Below are positions 8,521 through 18,265 of a stretch of DNA of 64,000 nucleotides, in pieces (within the stretch, counting starts at the first letter, position 1; the number at the start of each line of letters is the position of its first letter). The notes beneath the pieces are model-generated. The model saw only the letters and a program-made list of their open reading frames with translations. It was not told the origin of the DNA and did no database searches. This DNA comes from Piscirickettsiaceae bacterium. Its GTDB lineage: Bacteria > Pseudomonadota > Gammaproteobacteria > Nitrosococcales > Methylophagaceae. The DNA is taken from contig JABSQN010000001.1 in NCBI GenBank assembly GCA_013215825.1, positions 450,874-514,873 on the forward strand, given 5' to 3'. The position numbers and the translations under genes are program-made.

Positions 8521-8554
8521 AAGGCGTAATCAATTCGTTGGTTGCGCCTTTTTC
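8521..8554 (+). terminator. Rho-independent terminator with TTCG loop
   Basis: A 13-base stem (8521-8533 with 8538-8550, two G-T wobbles) closes on the extra-stable tetraloop TTCG at 8534-8537 and runs into a T-run. It ends the comEA-like transcript and stands before the convergent glnD. Confidence 0.85.
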
Positions 8555-8576
8555 ATGCCCCATAAAACGGAAGTGA

Positions 8577-11189
8577 TTAATGTGACAGGCCTGTAATGAG
8601 TTGTTCTTTTAATAATGATTGTTCATTACTACTTAATGCTTTGTGTTCATTGTTGGCAATAAAAAATACATTTTCTACTTGGTCGCCTAATGAGGTTAGC
8701 TTGGCATTAATAAGTTGGATCTCACACTGTAAGAATACTTGTGAAATTATTGAAACCAAACCTGGGCGTTCGTGGGTGTTGAGTTCTAAGACTGTGTGAT
8801 GTTGCTGCTCATTAGTGTGAAACTTAATAACAGTTTCTGTTTCAAATAATGTCATTTTTCTTGGTGTGAGAATGGGGCAGTAGGCCTTGATCTCATCAAG
8901 GTGATTCAGTTGTTTTTCTAACGTAGAGATAATTAAATCATGAGGTTGATGGGGGTTGGTTACAATATAGCTATTAAGTGTATAACCATCAGATGTAGCA
9001 TTGATTTTAGCATCTAGAATATCAAGTTGCAGATGTTCTAGTGCCGTTGTCGTTGCAGCAAAAACACGAGGTTTGTCCTGCGTATAAATAAAGACTTCTA
9101 GCGTGTTTTCTTGATCCTTGAGGCGAACATTGACCAGTGTTGAGCTTGATTTTTGTAATCGACTTTTTGTCTGCCAAACAATTTCATCGGTGGTATGACG
9201 TAGGAAATAATCGGCATCATAGTGTTGCCATAGTTGAATGATTTGCAGCTGTTGCCAAGATTGAAATAAAAGTTGTTGTAATGCTTGCTGTTGTCGTTGG
9301 GCACTTTTCTCAGCTGTATTCTTTGCCATTTTTTCACTGTGTTCTAACCACTGTTTAGTGGCATAATAAAGCTGTCGTAATAAGGAATCTCGCCAGCCGT
9401 TCCAGAGTTGATTATTAGTTGCTCGAATATCAGCAACGGTTAATAGATAAAGATAATTAAGCTTGTCGGTTGTTTTAACAGTATTTGCAAATGTTTTAAT
9501 AACATCGGGATCATTAATATCAAATTTCTGTGCCGTTGCCGACATGGTAAGGTGTTGACCCACTAAGAATGTCACAATCTGGGTATCAAACTCACTTAGA
9601 CTGTGCTGTTTGCAGAACTTTTCTGCATCAATCATTCCTAGTTGACTGTGATTGCCCCCTCGGCCTTTGGCTATATCATGATATAAGCCTGCGATATAGA
9701 GTAATTCCGGCTTTGGAAGTTGATAGAAAACATCAGAACAGAGTGGAAATTCATCTTTAAATTCGGGACATGAAAATCGGCGTATATTTCGGACTAGAAA
9801 TAAGGTGTGTTCGTCCACAGTGTAAATATGGAAAAGATCATGTTGCATTTGCCCAACAATCTGACCAAATTCAGGTAGATAAGCACCTAAAATTCCTAAT
9901 TTATTCATTCGTCTAAATTCATGAGTCAGGCCATGAGGTTGACGAATGATTTCCATAAATAAAGCACGATTTTTAATATCAGATCGAAATTGTTTATTGA
10001 TCAAATGAATATGTGCATAAAACTGGCGAATAGTGTCTGCACGTACGCCTTTTATTTCTTTATGTTGTTGCAGTATAAGGAATAATTCCAACATGGCGTA
10101 AGGGTAAAAGGCAAAAATACCCGAGTTAATAGTCTCAATATACCCATTGTGAATCTGAAAACGTCGATTTATTGGGCTGATTTCACGTGCTTCATCAGCA
10201 AGAATAATATTTTCTTCAAACAGTTGTAAAAGAAGCTCATTCATTTGCACGATAGAGCGAGCACACAGGTAATAGTCTTTCATGAAGTGTTCAACAGCAA
10301 GATGGTTTTCAGTATCGTGATAACCCAGTTGTTTCGCTATTTCACGTTGATGGTCGATCAGTAATTTTTCTTGTTTTCGCTTTGCTTGTAGATGTAATGC
10401 AAAGCGAACTTTCCATAAAAAATGTTGTGCTTTATCTAATGTGTCATATTCATCATTTGATAAAAATCCTTTTTGATTAAGACCATATATATTCTCAATA
10501 TTAAAATGTTGTTGAGCAACCCAGCTGATAATTTGTAAATCACGCATGCCGCCCGGTGCTTCTTTAATATTAGGTTCTAGATTATTAGCGGTGTCATTAT
10601 ATTTTAGGTGACGTTGCTGCTGCTCTTGCTTTTTTTGTTGATAAAAACGACGGGTGTCCCATGTTTTGTTGGTAATGGTTAGCAGTTTTAGTTCTGAATA
10701 TAAGGAGTCTTTGCCGCAAAGTAGACGCGTTTCAAGTAGGTTGGTGGCAACGGTAATTTCCTCCTCTGCTTGCTGGCGACACTCTTTAATTGTCCGTACG
10801 CTGTGACCAATTTCTAGGCCAATATCCCATAATTGGGTGAGGAAGTCTGACAGAGCTTCTGGAGGATGATCGGAAATGGATTCATCAAGTAAGACCAATA
10901 AATCAATATCAGAATAAGGATGGAGCTCACCACGACCATAACCACCAACCGCCAATAAACTAATAGCAATATCAGGGTTAATATGATGTTGCCACAGAGT
11001 ATTCAATACTTGATCAACAAAGTAAGCACGCTGCTGGATAAGCGTAACAACATCTTTTTGTTGTGCAAATTGTTCTTTTAAATAAGCTTGCCCTTGTTGT
11101 AAGGCCGCTCTATAAAACTGACTATCAGTAACTGCATCAGGTGTTACGTTATTATCAATATCCCAAAGTGAAAGTAGTGAGTTAGTCAC
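8577..11189 (-). CDS. glnD: Bifunctional uridylyltransferase/uridylyl-removing enzyme
   Basis: Nitrogen sensor that uridylylates PII proteins when glutamine is low and removes UMP when it is high. The 870-residue length is usual. Domains in order: nucleotidyltransferase with GGYGRGELHPYSDIDLLVL (about residues 80-100), the GlnE-like helical linker with EAPGGMRDLQ, an HD hydrolase domain with LYHDIAKGRGGNHS near residue 500, and two C-terminal ACT domains (FAATTTALEHLQLDIL and ELNTHERPGLVSIISQVFL). It starts 4 bases after map and is probably cotranscribed with it. No PII gene lies beside the amt gene in this window. Confidence 0.96.
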   Translation of the reverse strand: MTNSLLSLWDIDNNVTPDAVTDSQFYRAALQQGQAYLKEQFAQQKDVVTLIQQRAYFVDQVLNTLWQHHINPDIAISLLAVGGYGRGELHPYSDIDLLVLLDESISDHPPEALSDFLTQLWDIGLEIGHSVRTIKECRQQAEEEITVATNLLETRLLCGKDSLYSELKLLTITNKTWDTRRFYQQKKQEQQQRHLKYNDTANNLEPNIKEAPGGMRDLQIISWVAQQHFNIENIYGLNQKGFLSNDEYDTLDKAQHFLWKVRFALHLQAKRKQEKLLIDHQREIAKQLGYHDTENHLAVEHFMKDYYLCARSIVQMNELLLQLFEENIILADEAREISPINRRFQIHNGYIETINSGIFAFYPYAMLELFLILQQHKEIKGVRADTIRQFYAHIHLINKQFRSDIKNRALFMEIIRQPHGLTHEFRRMNKLGILGAYLPEFGQIVGQMQHDLFHIYTVDEHTLFLVRNIRRFSCPEFKDEFPLCSDVFYQLPKPELLYIAGLYHDIAKGRGGNHSQLGMIDAEKFCKQHSLSEFDTQIVTFLVGQHLTMSATAQKFDINDPDVIKTFANTVKTTDKLNYLYLLTVADIRATNNQLWNGWRDSLLRQLYYATKQWLEHSEKMAKNTAEKSAQRQQQALQQLLFQSWQQLQIIQLWQHYDADYFLRHTTDEIVWQTKSRLQKSSSTLVNVRLKDQENTLEVFIYTQDKPRVFAATTTALEHLQLDILDAKINATSDGYTLNSYIVTNPHQPHDLIISTLEKQLNHLDEIKAYCPILTPRKMTLFETETVIKFHTNEQQHHTVLELNTHERPGLVSIISQVFLQCEIQLINAKLTSLGDQVENVFFIANNEHKALSSNEQSLLKEQLITGLSH

Positions 11190-11192
11190 AAG

Positions 11193-11960
11193 TTAGATAG
11201 TCTCATCATCACGTAAGGTCAGGATCTCAAAACCATCATTAGTGACTAAAATAGTATGTTCCCATTGTGCAGATAATGAGCGATCTTTAGTGACCACCGT
11301 CCAGTTATCAGGGAGTTGTTTTATATGCTGTTTACCGGCATTAATCATCGGCTCGATAGTGAAAATCATACCCGCTTCTAAGGTTAATCCTGTGTTAGGT
11401 TTACCATAATGTAATACTTGTGGATCTTCATGAAATCCTTTGCCGATACCATGGCCACAATATTCACGCACAACGGAAAAATTCTGGGCTTCAGCGTGTT
11501 TTTGAATGGCATGACCAATATCGCCTAATTGAATACCGGGTTTGACCAGTTTGATGCCGAGAAGCATGGCTTCGCGTGCATTATTACTTAAGCGTTGAGC
11601 GATAATAGATGTTTTACCAATATGAAACATCATGCTGGTATCACCATGATAGCCATCTTTAATAACGGTAATATCAATATTGATAATATCACCTTCTTTT
11701 AGTTTCTTGGCACCGGGAATGCCATGACAAATAACATGATTGACCGAGGTGCAAATTGACTTAGGAAAGCCATGATAATTTAACGGTGCGGGAATGGCAT
11801 TTTGTTCATTAACGATATAGTCATGGCAAATCGTGTTAATTTCATCAGTAGTAATGCCGGCCACAACATGTGGTGTAATCATCGTGAGCACTTGGGCTGC
11901 AAGCTTTCCTGCTACACGCATTTTTGCAATTTCATCTGCTGTTTTAATGCTGACTGCCAT
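11193..11960 (-). CDS. map: Type I methionine aminopeptidase
   Basis: Removes initiator methionine from nascent proteins. It has 255 residues. Metal-binding and catalytic motifs are visible: NIDITVIKDGYHGDTSMMF (two Asp ligands), CGHGIGKGFHEDPQVLHYG (His), MIFTIEPMIN (Glu) and SAQWEHTILV (Glu). It is divergent from rpsB, a common arrangement, with the two promoters sharing 11961-12210, and is followed by glnD. Confidence 0.96.
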   Translation of the reverse strand: MAVSIKTADEIAKMRVAGKLAAQVLTMITPHVVAGITTDEINTICHDYIVNEQNAIPAPLNYHGFPKSICTSVNHVICHGIPGAKKLKEGDIINIDITVIKDGYHGDTSMMFHIGKTSIIAQRLSNNAREAMLLGIKLVKPGIQLGDIGHAIQKHAEAQNFSVVREYCGHGIGKGFHEDPQVLHYGKPNTGLTLEAGMIFTIEPMINAGKQHIKQLPDNWTVVTKDRSLSAQWEHTILVTNDGFEILTLRDDETI

Positions 11961-12054
11961 GATTGAGAATATCCCTACTGAGTATTGAAGTTGATAGTGT
12001 GCCGTAAATTGATAAAAACAACAAAGCTTAATAACAATGGAATCATCATTTTCA

Positions 12055-12083
12055 TTGATATTAATCTTGTTTTATGGTATAAA
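12055..12083 (+). promoter_or_regulatory. rpsB-tsf promoter
   Basis: TTGATA at 12055-12060 and TATAAA at 12078-12083 are 17 bases apart, followed by a GC-rich GCGCGCC discriminator near the expected start at about 12090. That discriminator is typical of stringently controlled ribosomal promoters. Confidence 0.78.
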
Positions 12084-12089
12084 ATGCGC

Positions 12090-12215
12090 GCCTATTTAGG
12101 CAAAAATCACACATGCACCGACACAAGTTTCGGGGTGCTAACTGCTTGTCAGTATAGTCGATACTTGGGGTGTGTGGAGGTTTAACCCCACTATAATTAA
12201 AAGGTAGAATTGAAA
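12090..12215 (+). promoter_or_regulatory. Structured 5' leader of rpsB
   Basis: About 125 bases of untranslated leader precede rpsB. It contains paired-looking segments such as GCACC at 12116 with GGTGC at 12134, and GGTTTAACCCC near the ribosome site. Position and content agree with the ribosomal protein S2 leader known in gammaproteobacteria, through which S2 represses rpsB-tsf; I infer that role from position. Confidence 0.5.
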
Positions 12216-12959
12216 ATGGCAAAAACAACTATGCGCCAAATGCTAGAAGCAGGCGTTCACTTTGGTCACCAAACACGTTACTGGAACCCTAAAATGGGTC
12301 CGTTTATTTTCGGTAAACGTAATAACATCCATATCTTAAATCTTGAGCACAGCTTACCTATGTTTAACGATGCGTTAAACTTCGTTGGTAAATTGGCTTC
12401 AAAGAAAGGCCGTATCCTTTTTGTAGGTACTAAACGTGCAGCACAAGATGCTATCCGTGAAGATGCAGAACGTGCAGGAATGCCTTATGTTAACCGTCGT
12501 TGGTTAGGTGGCATGTTGACTAACTATCAAACTGTTCGTCAATCAATCAAACGTTTGGATGCAATCCAAGCAATGGTTGAGTCTGGAAAATTAGAAGGTT
12601 TGAAAAAGAAAGAAGTTTTAAACTTGACGCGTGAGCAAGAAAAATTAGAAAAAAGCATTGGTGGTATCCGTAAAATGGGTGGTCTACCTGATGCATTGTT
12701 TGTTATCGATGTTGATCATGAACGTATTGCTATTCAAGAAGCGAATAAATTAGGTCTTCCTGTTATTGCGATTGTTGATACTAATAGTAATCCAGATGGC
12801 GTTGATTACATCATTCCTGGTAATGATGATTCTATGCGTGCTATCAAGCTTTACACTATGGCTATGGCTGATGCGATTTTAGAAGGTCGTGCATCAACTG
12901 CAACTGGTGCTGAAACTATGGAAGAAATAGTAGAAGTTTCTGAAACAGCTGCCGAGTAA
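12216..12959 (+). CDS. rpsB: 30S ribosomal protein S2
   Basis: Core 30S subunit protein required for S1 binding. It begins [19 protein letters not shown] and continues [13 protein letters not shown], the hallmark S2 N-terminus, with RWLGGMLTN and [19 protein letters not shown] later. I chose ATG 12216, with AAGGT upstream, rather than an in-frame TTG at 12210. It is the first gene of the rpsB-tsf operon. Confidence 0.97.
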   Translation: MAKTTMRQMLEAGVHFGHQTRYWNPKMGPFIFGKRNNIHILNLEHSLPMFNDALNFVGKLASKKGRILFVGTKRAAQDAIREDAERAGMPYVNRRWLGGMLTNYQTVRQSIKRLDAIQAMVESGKLEGLKKKEVLNLTREQEKLEKSIGGIRKMGGLPDALFVIDVDHERIAIQEANKLGLPVIAIVDTNSNPDGVDYIIPGNDDSMRAIKLYTMAMADAILEGRASTATGAETMEEIVEVSETAAE

Positions 12960-12976
12960 TATGTAAGCAAAAAATG

Positions 12977-13005
12977 CAGGCTCGCTATTTTTAATGGTGA
13001 GCCTG
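12977..13005 (+). terminator. Hairpin attenuator between rpsB and tsf
   Basis: CAGGCTCGC pairs with GTGAGCCTG across an 11-base loop. The following T-run is poor, so it is more likely a partial terminator or processing/stability structure that sets the S2 to EF-Ts ratio. Confidence 0.55.
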
Positions 13006-13064
13006 TCTTGTATATAAAGGTCAGAAGAATCTGATCAATAAAAATATAGAGAAGGGTTATTAAC

Positions 13065-13949
13065 ATGGCAATTACTGCTGCATTAGTAAAAGAATTACGT
13101 GAGCGTACTGGCTCAGGAATGATGGAATGTAAAAAAGCATTAGTGGCATCTAACGGTGATGTTGATGTTGCAATTGAAGAAATGCGTAAATCAGGCATGG
13201 CGAAAGCAGATAAAAAGTCTGGTCGTATTGCCGCTGAAGGTATTGTTGTTATTGAAACAAGTGAAGATGGCAAATCGGCAGTAATGATCGAAATTAATTC
13301 AGAAACTGATTTTGTAACAAAATCGGAAGATTTCATGGGATTTGTTAACACGTTGAAAGTCGCTGTACTTGAAGCGCAACCTGCTGATCTTGAAGAATTG
13401 AAGGCCTTAGTACTTAATGATGCTGGTGAAAGTGTTGAAGTTGTTCGCCAAACATTAGTGTCTAAAATTGGTGAAAACATCCAAATTCGTCGTTTTGAAT
13501 TGATGTCTAATGATGCCGGTGTGATTGGTTCTTACCGTCACGGTGATCGTCTTGGTGCAATGGTTAATTTAACAGGTGGTGATTTGGCTCTTGCTAAAGA
13601 TATATCAATGCATGTAGCTGCAAGTCGTCCACAAGCTGTTTCTGCTGCTGATTTACCCGCAGAGTTATTAGAAAAAGAACGTGATATCGTAGCAACACAA
13701 GCCAAAGACAGCGGCAAGCCAGAAGCAATCATCGAAAAAATGGTTGAAGGTCGCATGAAGAAATTTGTTAATGAAATTAGCTTAATGGGGCAGCCATTTG
13801 TTAAAGATCCTGATGTAACGATTGAGAAATTAGTTAAAAAATCAGATGCAACAGTTAATGCATTTGTATTCTACGAAGTCGGTGAAGGCATCGAGAAAGC
13901 AGAAGATAACTTTGCAGAAGAAGTAATGGCACAAGTTTCAGGTAATTAA
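13065..13949 (+). CDS. tsf: Elongation factor Ts
   Basis: Guanine nucleotide exchange factor for EF-Tu. It has 294 residues; the N-terminal UBA-like domain contains VKELRERTGSGMMECKKAL, and the core includes INSETDFVTKSEDF, SYRHGDRLGAMV and GQPFVKDP, all standard. AGAAGGG lies upstream of ATG 13065. It is followed by a 160-base palindromic element and then pyrH, so the usual tsf-pyrH spacing is enlarged. Confidence 0.97.
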   Translation: MAITAALVKELRERTGSGMMECKKALVASNGDVDVAIEEMRKSGMAKADKKSGRIAAEGIVVIETSEDGKSAVMIEINSETDFVTKSEDFMGFVNTLKVAVLEAQPADLEELKALVLNDAGESVEVVRQTLVSKIGENIQIRRFELMSNDAGVIGSYRHGDRLGAMVNLTGGDLALAKDISMHVAASRPQAVSAADLPAELLEKERDIVATQAKDSGKPEAIIEKMVEGRMKKFVNEISLMGQPFVKDPDVTIEKLVKKSDATVNAFVFYEVGEGIEKAEDNFAEEVMAQVSGN

Positions 13950-13953
13950 GTTA

Positions 13954-14116
13954 TATACCCGTGACCATCCAAGATGTAATTTTTTAGCACACATACTCAC
14001 TGCACTAGCTGCGTTATATTATTGAGCAATAGAATAACTATTACATCAACAATATGCCTTGCTATCACAGCGATTATGAGCACTGAAAACCTGTATCTTG
14101 AATAATAACGGGTACA
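13954..14116. repeat. Long imperfect palindrome (MITE-like), copy 1
   Basis: The element begins TATACCCGT and ends ACGGGTA, and the two arms align along about 75 bases (for example CCAAGATG against the complement of TATCTTGA, then ACTAGCTGCG against GATAGCAAGG read in reverse). No ORF lies inside. The same termini and length recur at 24819-24978. This suggests a dispersed palindromic repeat that inserts between genes and folds as a large RNA hairpin. Confidence 0.7.
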
Positions 14117-14125
14117 ATATTTCAC

Positions 14126-14163
14126 CCTTCAAAACAAGCACTTTTAAGGGCTTGTTTTGAAGG
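14126..14163 (+). terminator. Perfect 14-base hairpin before pyrH
   Basis: CCTTCAAAACAAGC at 14126-14139 is perfectly complementary to 14150-14163 across a 10-base loop. There is no T-run on the plus side, so it may be a weak terminator, an mRNA processing site or a boundary hairpin. Confidence 0.5.
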
Positions 14164-14210
14164 TTCACCTAGCCCCATATTTATTTCCACTTTAACGGAG
14201 AGTGTTAGCA

Positions 14211-14936
14211 ATGACAGAAACGACAAATCAACCAAAATATAAACGTGTATTACTTAAACTAAGTGGTGAAGCGTTGATGGGCAATGCGGAGTTTGGCATT
14301 GATCCTGAGGTGATTATTCGTTTTGCAAAAGAAATTTCTGCATTGAGTGCACAAGGCGTTGAGCTTGGTGTTGTTATTGGCGGTGGTAATATTTTCCGTG
14401 GTGCAGGATTAGCTGCAAGTGGTATGGAACGTGTCAGTGCTGACCATATGGGAATGCTTGCCACAGTAATGAATGCCTTGGCATTACAAGATGCACTTGA
14501 ACAACAGGGTGCTTTTTGTCGTGTGATGTCGGCCATTCAGATCAATGAAGTATGTGAAGATTATTTACGTCGTCGTGCAATTCGTCATTTAGAAAAAGGA
14601 CGCGTTGTTATTTTTGCGGCCGGTACAGGTAATCCATTTTTCACTACGGATTCTGCAGCAAGTTTACGTGCGGTTGAGATCGGTGCAGAACTTATGCTGA
14701 AAGCTACACAGGTTGACGGTGTTTATGATTCAGATCCAAAAACAAATCCTGATGCCGTTCGATACACTGAATTAAGTTATGATGAAGTGATTGATAAACG
14801 TTTAGGTGTGATGGATACAACTGCGGTTGTGATGTGTCAGGAGCAAAAAATGCCATTGCGTATTTTTGATGTTCATAAAAAAGATAACTTGACCAAGATT
14901 ATTTATGGTGAAGAAATTGGTACATTAGTTAAATAA
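14211..14936 (+). CDS. pyrH: UMP kinase
   Basis: Phosphorylates UMP to UDP in pyrimidine nucleotide synthesis. The amino-acid-kinase fold shows [62 protein letters not shown] and [17 protein letters not shown]. The start is ATG 14211, with ACGGAGAG eight bases upstream, rather than an earlier in-frame TTG at 14202. It is followed by frr after 21 bases. Confidence 0.97.
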   Translation: MTETTNQPKYKRVLLKLSGEALMGNAEFGIDPEVIIRFAKEISALSAQGVELGVVIGGGNIFRGAGLAASGMERVSADHMGMLATVMNALALQDALEQQGAFCRVMSAIQINEVCEDYLRRRAIRHLEKGRVVIFAAGTGNPFFTTDSAASLRAVEIGAELMLKATQVDGVYDSDPKTNPDAVRYTELSYDEVIDKRLGVMDTTAVVMCQEQKMPLRIFDVHKKDNLTKIIYGEEIGTLVK

Positions 14937-14957
14937 AAGTTGAGTACGGAATAAATC

Positions 14958-15515
14958 ATGATTGAAGATATTAAAAAAGACGCAGCAGATAGAATGCAAA
15001 AAAGTGTTGCTTCCTTAACAAATGCAATGGCGAAGATTCGTGCTGGTCGTGCTCATACCAGTTTGTTAGATCACGTTATGGTGCCATATTATGGTTCTGA
15101 TGTTGCTCTAAGCCAAGTGGCGAATGTGGGTATTGAAGATTCACGCACATTGACGGTAACACCGTGGGAAAAGCCGATGTTAGCCGTGGTTGAGAAAGCA
15201 ATTATGACCTCTGATTTAGGTGTGAATCCAAGTAGTGCGGGTATGACAATTCGTATTCCTATTCCACCATTAACGGAAGAACGTCGCCGTGATTTAGTGA
15301 AAGTGGCGAAGAATGAAGCCGAAGGTGCACGTGTTGCCGTGCGTAATATTCGTCGTGATGCCAACAGCACATTGAAAGAATTATTGAAAGAAAAAGAAAT
15401 ATCTGAAGATGAAGAACGTGGTGCAGAAGAAGTCGTCCAAAAATTAACAGATGCAGTGATCAAACAAATTGAAACAGTGTTAACAGATAAAGAATCTGAT
15501 TTGATGGAAGTGTAA
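14958..15515 (+). CDS. frr: Ribosome recycling factor
   Basis: Splits post-termination ribosomes with EF-G. It has 185 residues, all of the family: [71 protein letters not shown] and VRNIRRDAN. The gene lies between pyrH and uppS in the conserved order. Confidence 0.97.
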   Translation: MIEDIKKDAADRMQKSVASLTNAMAKIRAGRAHTSLLDHVMVPYYGSDVALSQVANVGIEDSRTLTVTPWEKPMLAVVEKAIMTSDLGVNPSSAGMTIRIPIPPLTEERRRDLVKVAKNEAEGARVAVRNIRRDANSTLKELLKEKEISEDEERGAEEVVQKLTDAVIKQIETVLTDKESDLMEV

Positions 15516-15527
15516 GCACTGCCATCA

Positions 15528-16271
15528 ATGACTGAGGAAAACGGCCCACTTCCACAACATATTGCCATCATTATGGATGGTAATGGACGCTGGGCAAAAA
15601 AACGTAAACAGCCGCGGTTTATGGGGCATCGAGCAGGTGTCAAAGCGGTTGAAAATATTGTTAAACATTGTGCTGAGTTAAACATATCAACACTTAGCCT
15701 ATTTGCATTTAGCAGTGAAAACTGGCGGCGACCTATCAAAGAAGTTAGCTTGTTAATGGAGCTTTTTGCTTTATCTCTAAAGCAACAAGTAAAACGTCTG
15801 CATAAGAATAATATCCGCGTATGTATTATTGGCGATCTTAGTAAGTTTTCTACAAGCCTACAAAAACAAATCAGCCAAGCAGAACAACTAACGGCTGAAA
15901 ATACAGGATTAACCATCAATATCGCAGCCAATTATGGTGGTCGATGGGATATTACCCAATCGGTTAAACAGTTGGCTGAAAAGGTGAAATCAGGTGAGCT
16001 TGCACCAGAAGACATTACCGAAGAGAATATTTCAGCGGGTTTAACGACTGCGTCACTTACTGAGCCTGATTTGTTTATTCGTACTGGTGGTGAGCAACGC
16101 GTTAGCAATTTCTTATTATGGCAAATGGCCTATACCGAGTTCTATTTTACGGATACTTTGTGGCCAGATTTTATTGATATTGAGCTAGACAAGGCTATTA
16201 ATTCATTTTGTCAACGTGAACGTCGTTTTGGCAAAACATCAGAACAAATTCAGGATGAAACTCATGCTTAA
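15528..16271 (+). CDS. uppS: Undecaprenyl diphosphate synthase
   Basis: Cis-prenyltransferase that builds the C55 carrier for peptidoglycan and the surface polysaccharides encoded upstream in this window. It shows IAIIMDGNGRWAKKR (catalytic Asp), MGHRAGVKAV, LFAFSSENWRRP and the C-terminal DLFIRTGGEQRVSNFLLWQ with YTEFYFTDTLWPDF. 247 residues. It overlaps cdsA by 8 bases. Confidence 0.96.
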   Translation: MTEENGPLPQHIAIIMDGNGRWAKKRKQPRFMGHRAGVKAVENIVKHCAELNISTLSLFAFSSENWRRPIKEVSLLMELFALSLKQQVKRLHKNNIRVCIIGDLSKFSTSLQKQISQAEQLTAENTGLTINIAANYGGRWDITQSVKQLAEKVKSGELAPEDITEENISAGLTTASLTEPDLFIRTGGEQRVSNFLLWQMAYTEFYFTDTLWPDFIDIELDKAINSFCQRERRFGKTSEQIQDETHA

Positions 16272-17085
16272 ACAACGATTATTAACCGCGGCAATATTAA
16301 TCCCGCTCGTTGTGATGAGTATTTTGTATTTACCAACCATAATTGTACAGTGTTTATTAGCGGCTGTTGTTGTGTTAGCGGGTATTGAATGGTTCTCAAT
16401 TATTGCATATAAGAAAAAGTCTGAGTTGTTTTTTGCTATGGCAGTATTAGCATTTATCACTGTTATTTGTGGACTGTTTTTACAATCAATATTAGGTTTT
16501 GTAACACTTATTATATGGGCGGCGATATCCATTGTTATTATTCGATATGCACATCATTCACTGCCTGCTCGTTTGCAGCGATTGTTATTGCAACGTCTGA
16601 GTGCATTAATTATCGCCAGTACTGTTTTGGCTCTATTTTTATTGATGAGCGTGCAATTACATCAGTCTAGCGACTTAGGCCCGCAACAATTATTATATGT
16701 GATGGTGTTAGTGTGGCTTGCTGATACAGGCGGTTATTTTGCAGGTAAAAAATGGGGAAAAACATCATTAGCAAGAGCAATTAGTCCTAATAAAACATGG
16801 GAAGGAGTTGCTGGTGCATTGGTACTAGGTCTTATTTGGGCTGCTATTGGGTATTCATTGGGATTGTCGGGCGAAATAACGCTTTTATCATGGTTACTTT
16901 TATCAGTGGTGAGTTTGTTGATTTCTATCGTTGGTGACTTGTTTGAGAGCTTGTTTAAACGCTGTCATCAAGTGAAAGATAGTGGTAATTTATTACCTGG
17001 TCATGGTGGAATGCTTGATCGCATTGATAGTTTAATTGCTGCTGTACCTGTGTTTACAGCAGGTGTGTATTTTTTAGGAGCATAA
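16264..17085 (+). CDS. cdsA: Phosphatidate cytidylyltransferase
   Basis: Integral membrane enzyme making CDP-diacylglycerol. Several transmembrane helices are followed by LADTGGYFAGKKWGK, SPNKTWEGVAGA and the C-terminal signature SIVGDLFESLFKR with KDSGNLLPGHGGMLDRIDS. I set the start at ATG 16264 (MLKQRLLTAAILIPLV), which matches the usual CdsA N-terminus and has CAGGA eight bases upstream; in-frame ATG 16255 is the alternative. It overlaps the uppS stop. Confidence 0.95.
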   Translation: MLKQRLLTAAILIPLVVMSILYLPTIIVQCLLAAVVVLAGIEWFSIIAYKKKSELFFAMAVLAFITVICGLFLQSILGFVTLIIWAAISIVIIRYAHHSLPARLQRLLLQRLSALIIASTVLALFLLMSVQLHQSSDLGPQQLLYVMVLVWLADTGGYFAGKKWGKTSLARAISPNKTWEGVAGALVLGLIWAAIGYSLGLSGEITLLSWLLLSVVSLLISIVGDLFESLFKRCHQVKDSGNLLPGHGGMLDRIDSLIAAVPVFTAGVYFLGA

Positions 17086-17088
17086 TCA

Positions 17089-18264
17089 ATGCAGGCGGTA
17101 ACAATCTTAGGTTCAACGGGTTCAATAGGTGTTAGTACACTTAATGTGTTGGCGCAACATCCGGATAAATATCGAGTCTATGCTTTGACTGCAAATCGTT
17201 CTGTTGATGTATTATTTGAGCAATGCCAGCAATTTGAACCAGATGTTGCCGTTATTTTAGATGAGGATGCAGCACACGATTTATCACAACGACTTAAAGC
17301 CATCGCTTCGAAAACTCAGGTAGTATCTGGTGAGCAATCATTAGTCGATGTAGCTGAAAGTGATGACACAGATTATGTGATGGCGGCGATTGTTGGTGCG
17401 GCAGGTTTATTGCCAACATTAGCGGCGGCACGCGCGGGCAAGCATATTTTATTAGCTAATAAAGAAGCCTTAGTGATGAGTGGCGGTTTGTTTATGCGTG
17501 AAGTTGAAGCTAATGGGGCAACGTTATTGCCGGTAGATAGTGAGCATAATGCAATTTGGCAATGTTTACCAGTCGGTAAACAACAACAATATCATTATGA
17601 TGGTAAAGGTGTACGCCGTATTATTTTGACAGCATCAGGCGGCCCTTTTCGTGATTATGATTTAGCTGATCTTGAACATGTTACACCCGAACAGGCAATC
17701 GCTCATCCAAACTGGTCGATGGGACAAAAGATCTCAGTTGATTCAGCCACAATGATGAATAAAGGCCTTGAAGTTATTGAAGCACATTGGTTGTTTGGTA
17801 TGTCTTTAGACCAAATTGACGTGGTATTACATAAACAAAGTATTATTCATTCAATGGTGGACTATGTTGATGGCTCAGTATTGGCACAAATGGGCAATCC
17901 AGATATGCGTACACCGATTGCGAATGCCTTAGCGTGGCCAGAACGTATTGATTCTGGGGTTGCACCTTTAGATCTTGTTGCTATTGGTCGCTTAGATTTC
18001 TCTGTGGCTGATCATAAACACTTTCCTTGTTTAAGACTGGCTTATCAGGCGTTAGAGACAGGCGGCACAAGCACGGCTATTTTAAATGCCGCTAATGAAA
18101 TTGCTGTGGAAGCCTTTTTGCAGAGACAAATTAAGTTTACTCAAATCCCACAAATTATTGAGCAAGTGTTGACTGATTTACCCACAAATAACGATGATAC
18201 CTTAGAGCAAATATTAGCCGATGATAAACAAGCTCGTCGTATCGCTACAGCACTGATTAAATAA
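17089..18264 (+). CDS. dxr: 1-deoxy-D-xylulose 5-phosphate reductoisomerase
   Basis: Second step of the MEP isoprenoid pathway, which feeds the uppS substrate. It has 391 residues: NADPH motif [26 protein letters not shown], the metal and substrate motifs [35 protein letters not shown], and [22 protein letters not shown]. Intact. It begins 4 bases after cdsA and ends 2 bases before rseP. Confidence 0.97.
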   Translation: MQAVTILGSTGSIGVSTLNVLAQHPDKYRVYALTANRSVDVLFEQCQQFEPDVAVILDEDAAHDLSQRLKAIASKTQVVSGEQSLVDVAESDDTDYVMAAIVGAAGLLPTLAAARAGKHILLANKEALVMSGGLFMREVEANGATLLPVDSEHNAIWQCLPVGKQQQYHYDGKGVRRIILTASGGPFRDYDLADLEHVTPEQAIAHPNWSMGQKISVDSATMMNKGLEVIEAHWLFGMSLDQIDVVLHKQSIIHSMVDYVDGSVLAQMGNPDMRTPIANALAWPERIDSGVAPLDLVAIGRLDFSVADHKHFPCLRLAYQALETGGTSTAILNAANEIAVEAFLQRQIKFTQIPQIIEQVLTDLPTNNDDTLEQILADDKQARRIATALIK

Positions 18265-18265
18265 G

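Noticed and set aside
12851-13480. Long minus-strand open frame across rpsB and tsf
   Set aside because: It is the complement of two essential genes with standard proteins; low-complexity Ser/Thr/Ala composition, no ribosome site.
15089-15931. Minus-strand open frame of 280 codons over frr and uppS
   Set aside because: Shadow of real genes; Cys/Ser/Arg-rich translation with no family pattern.
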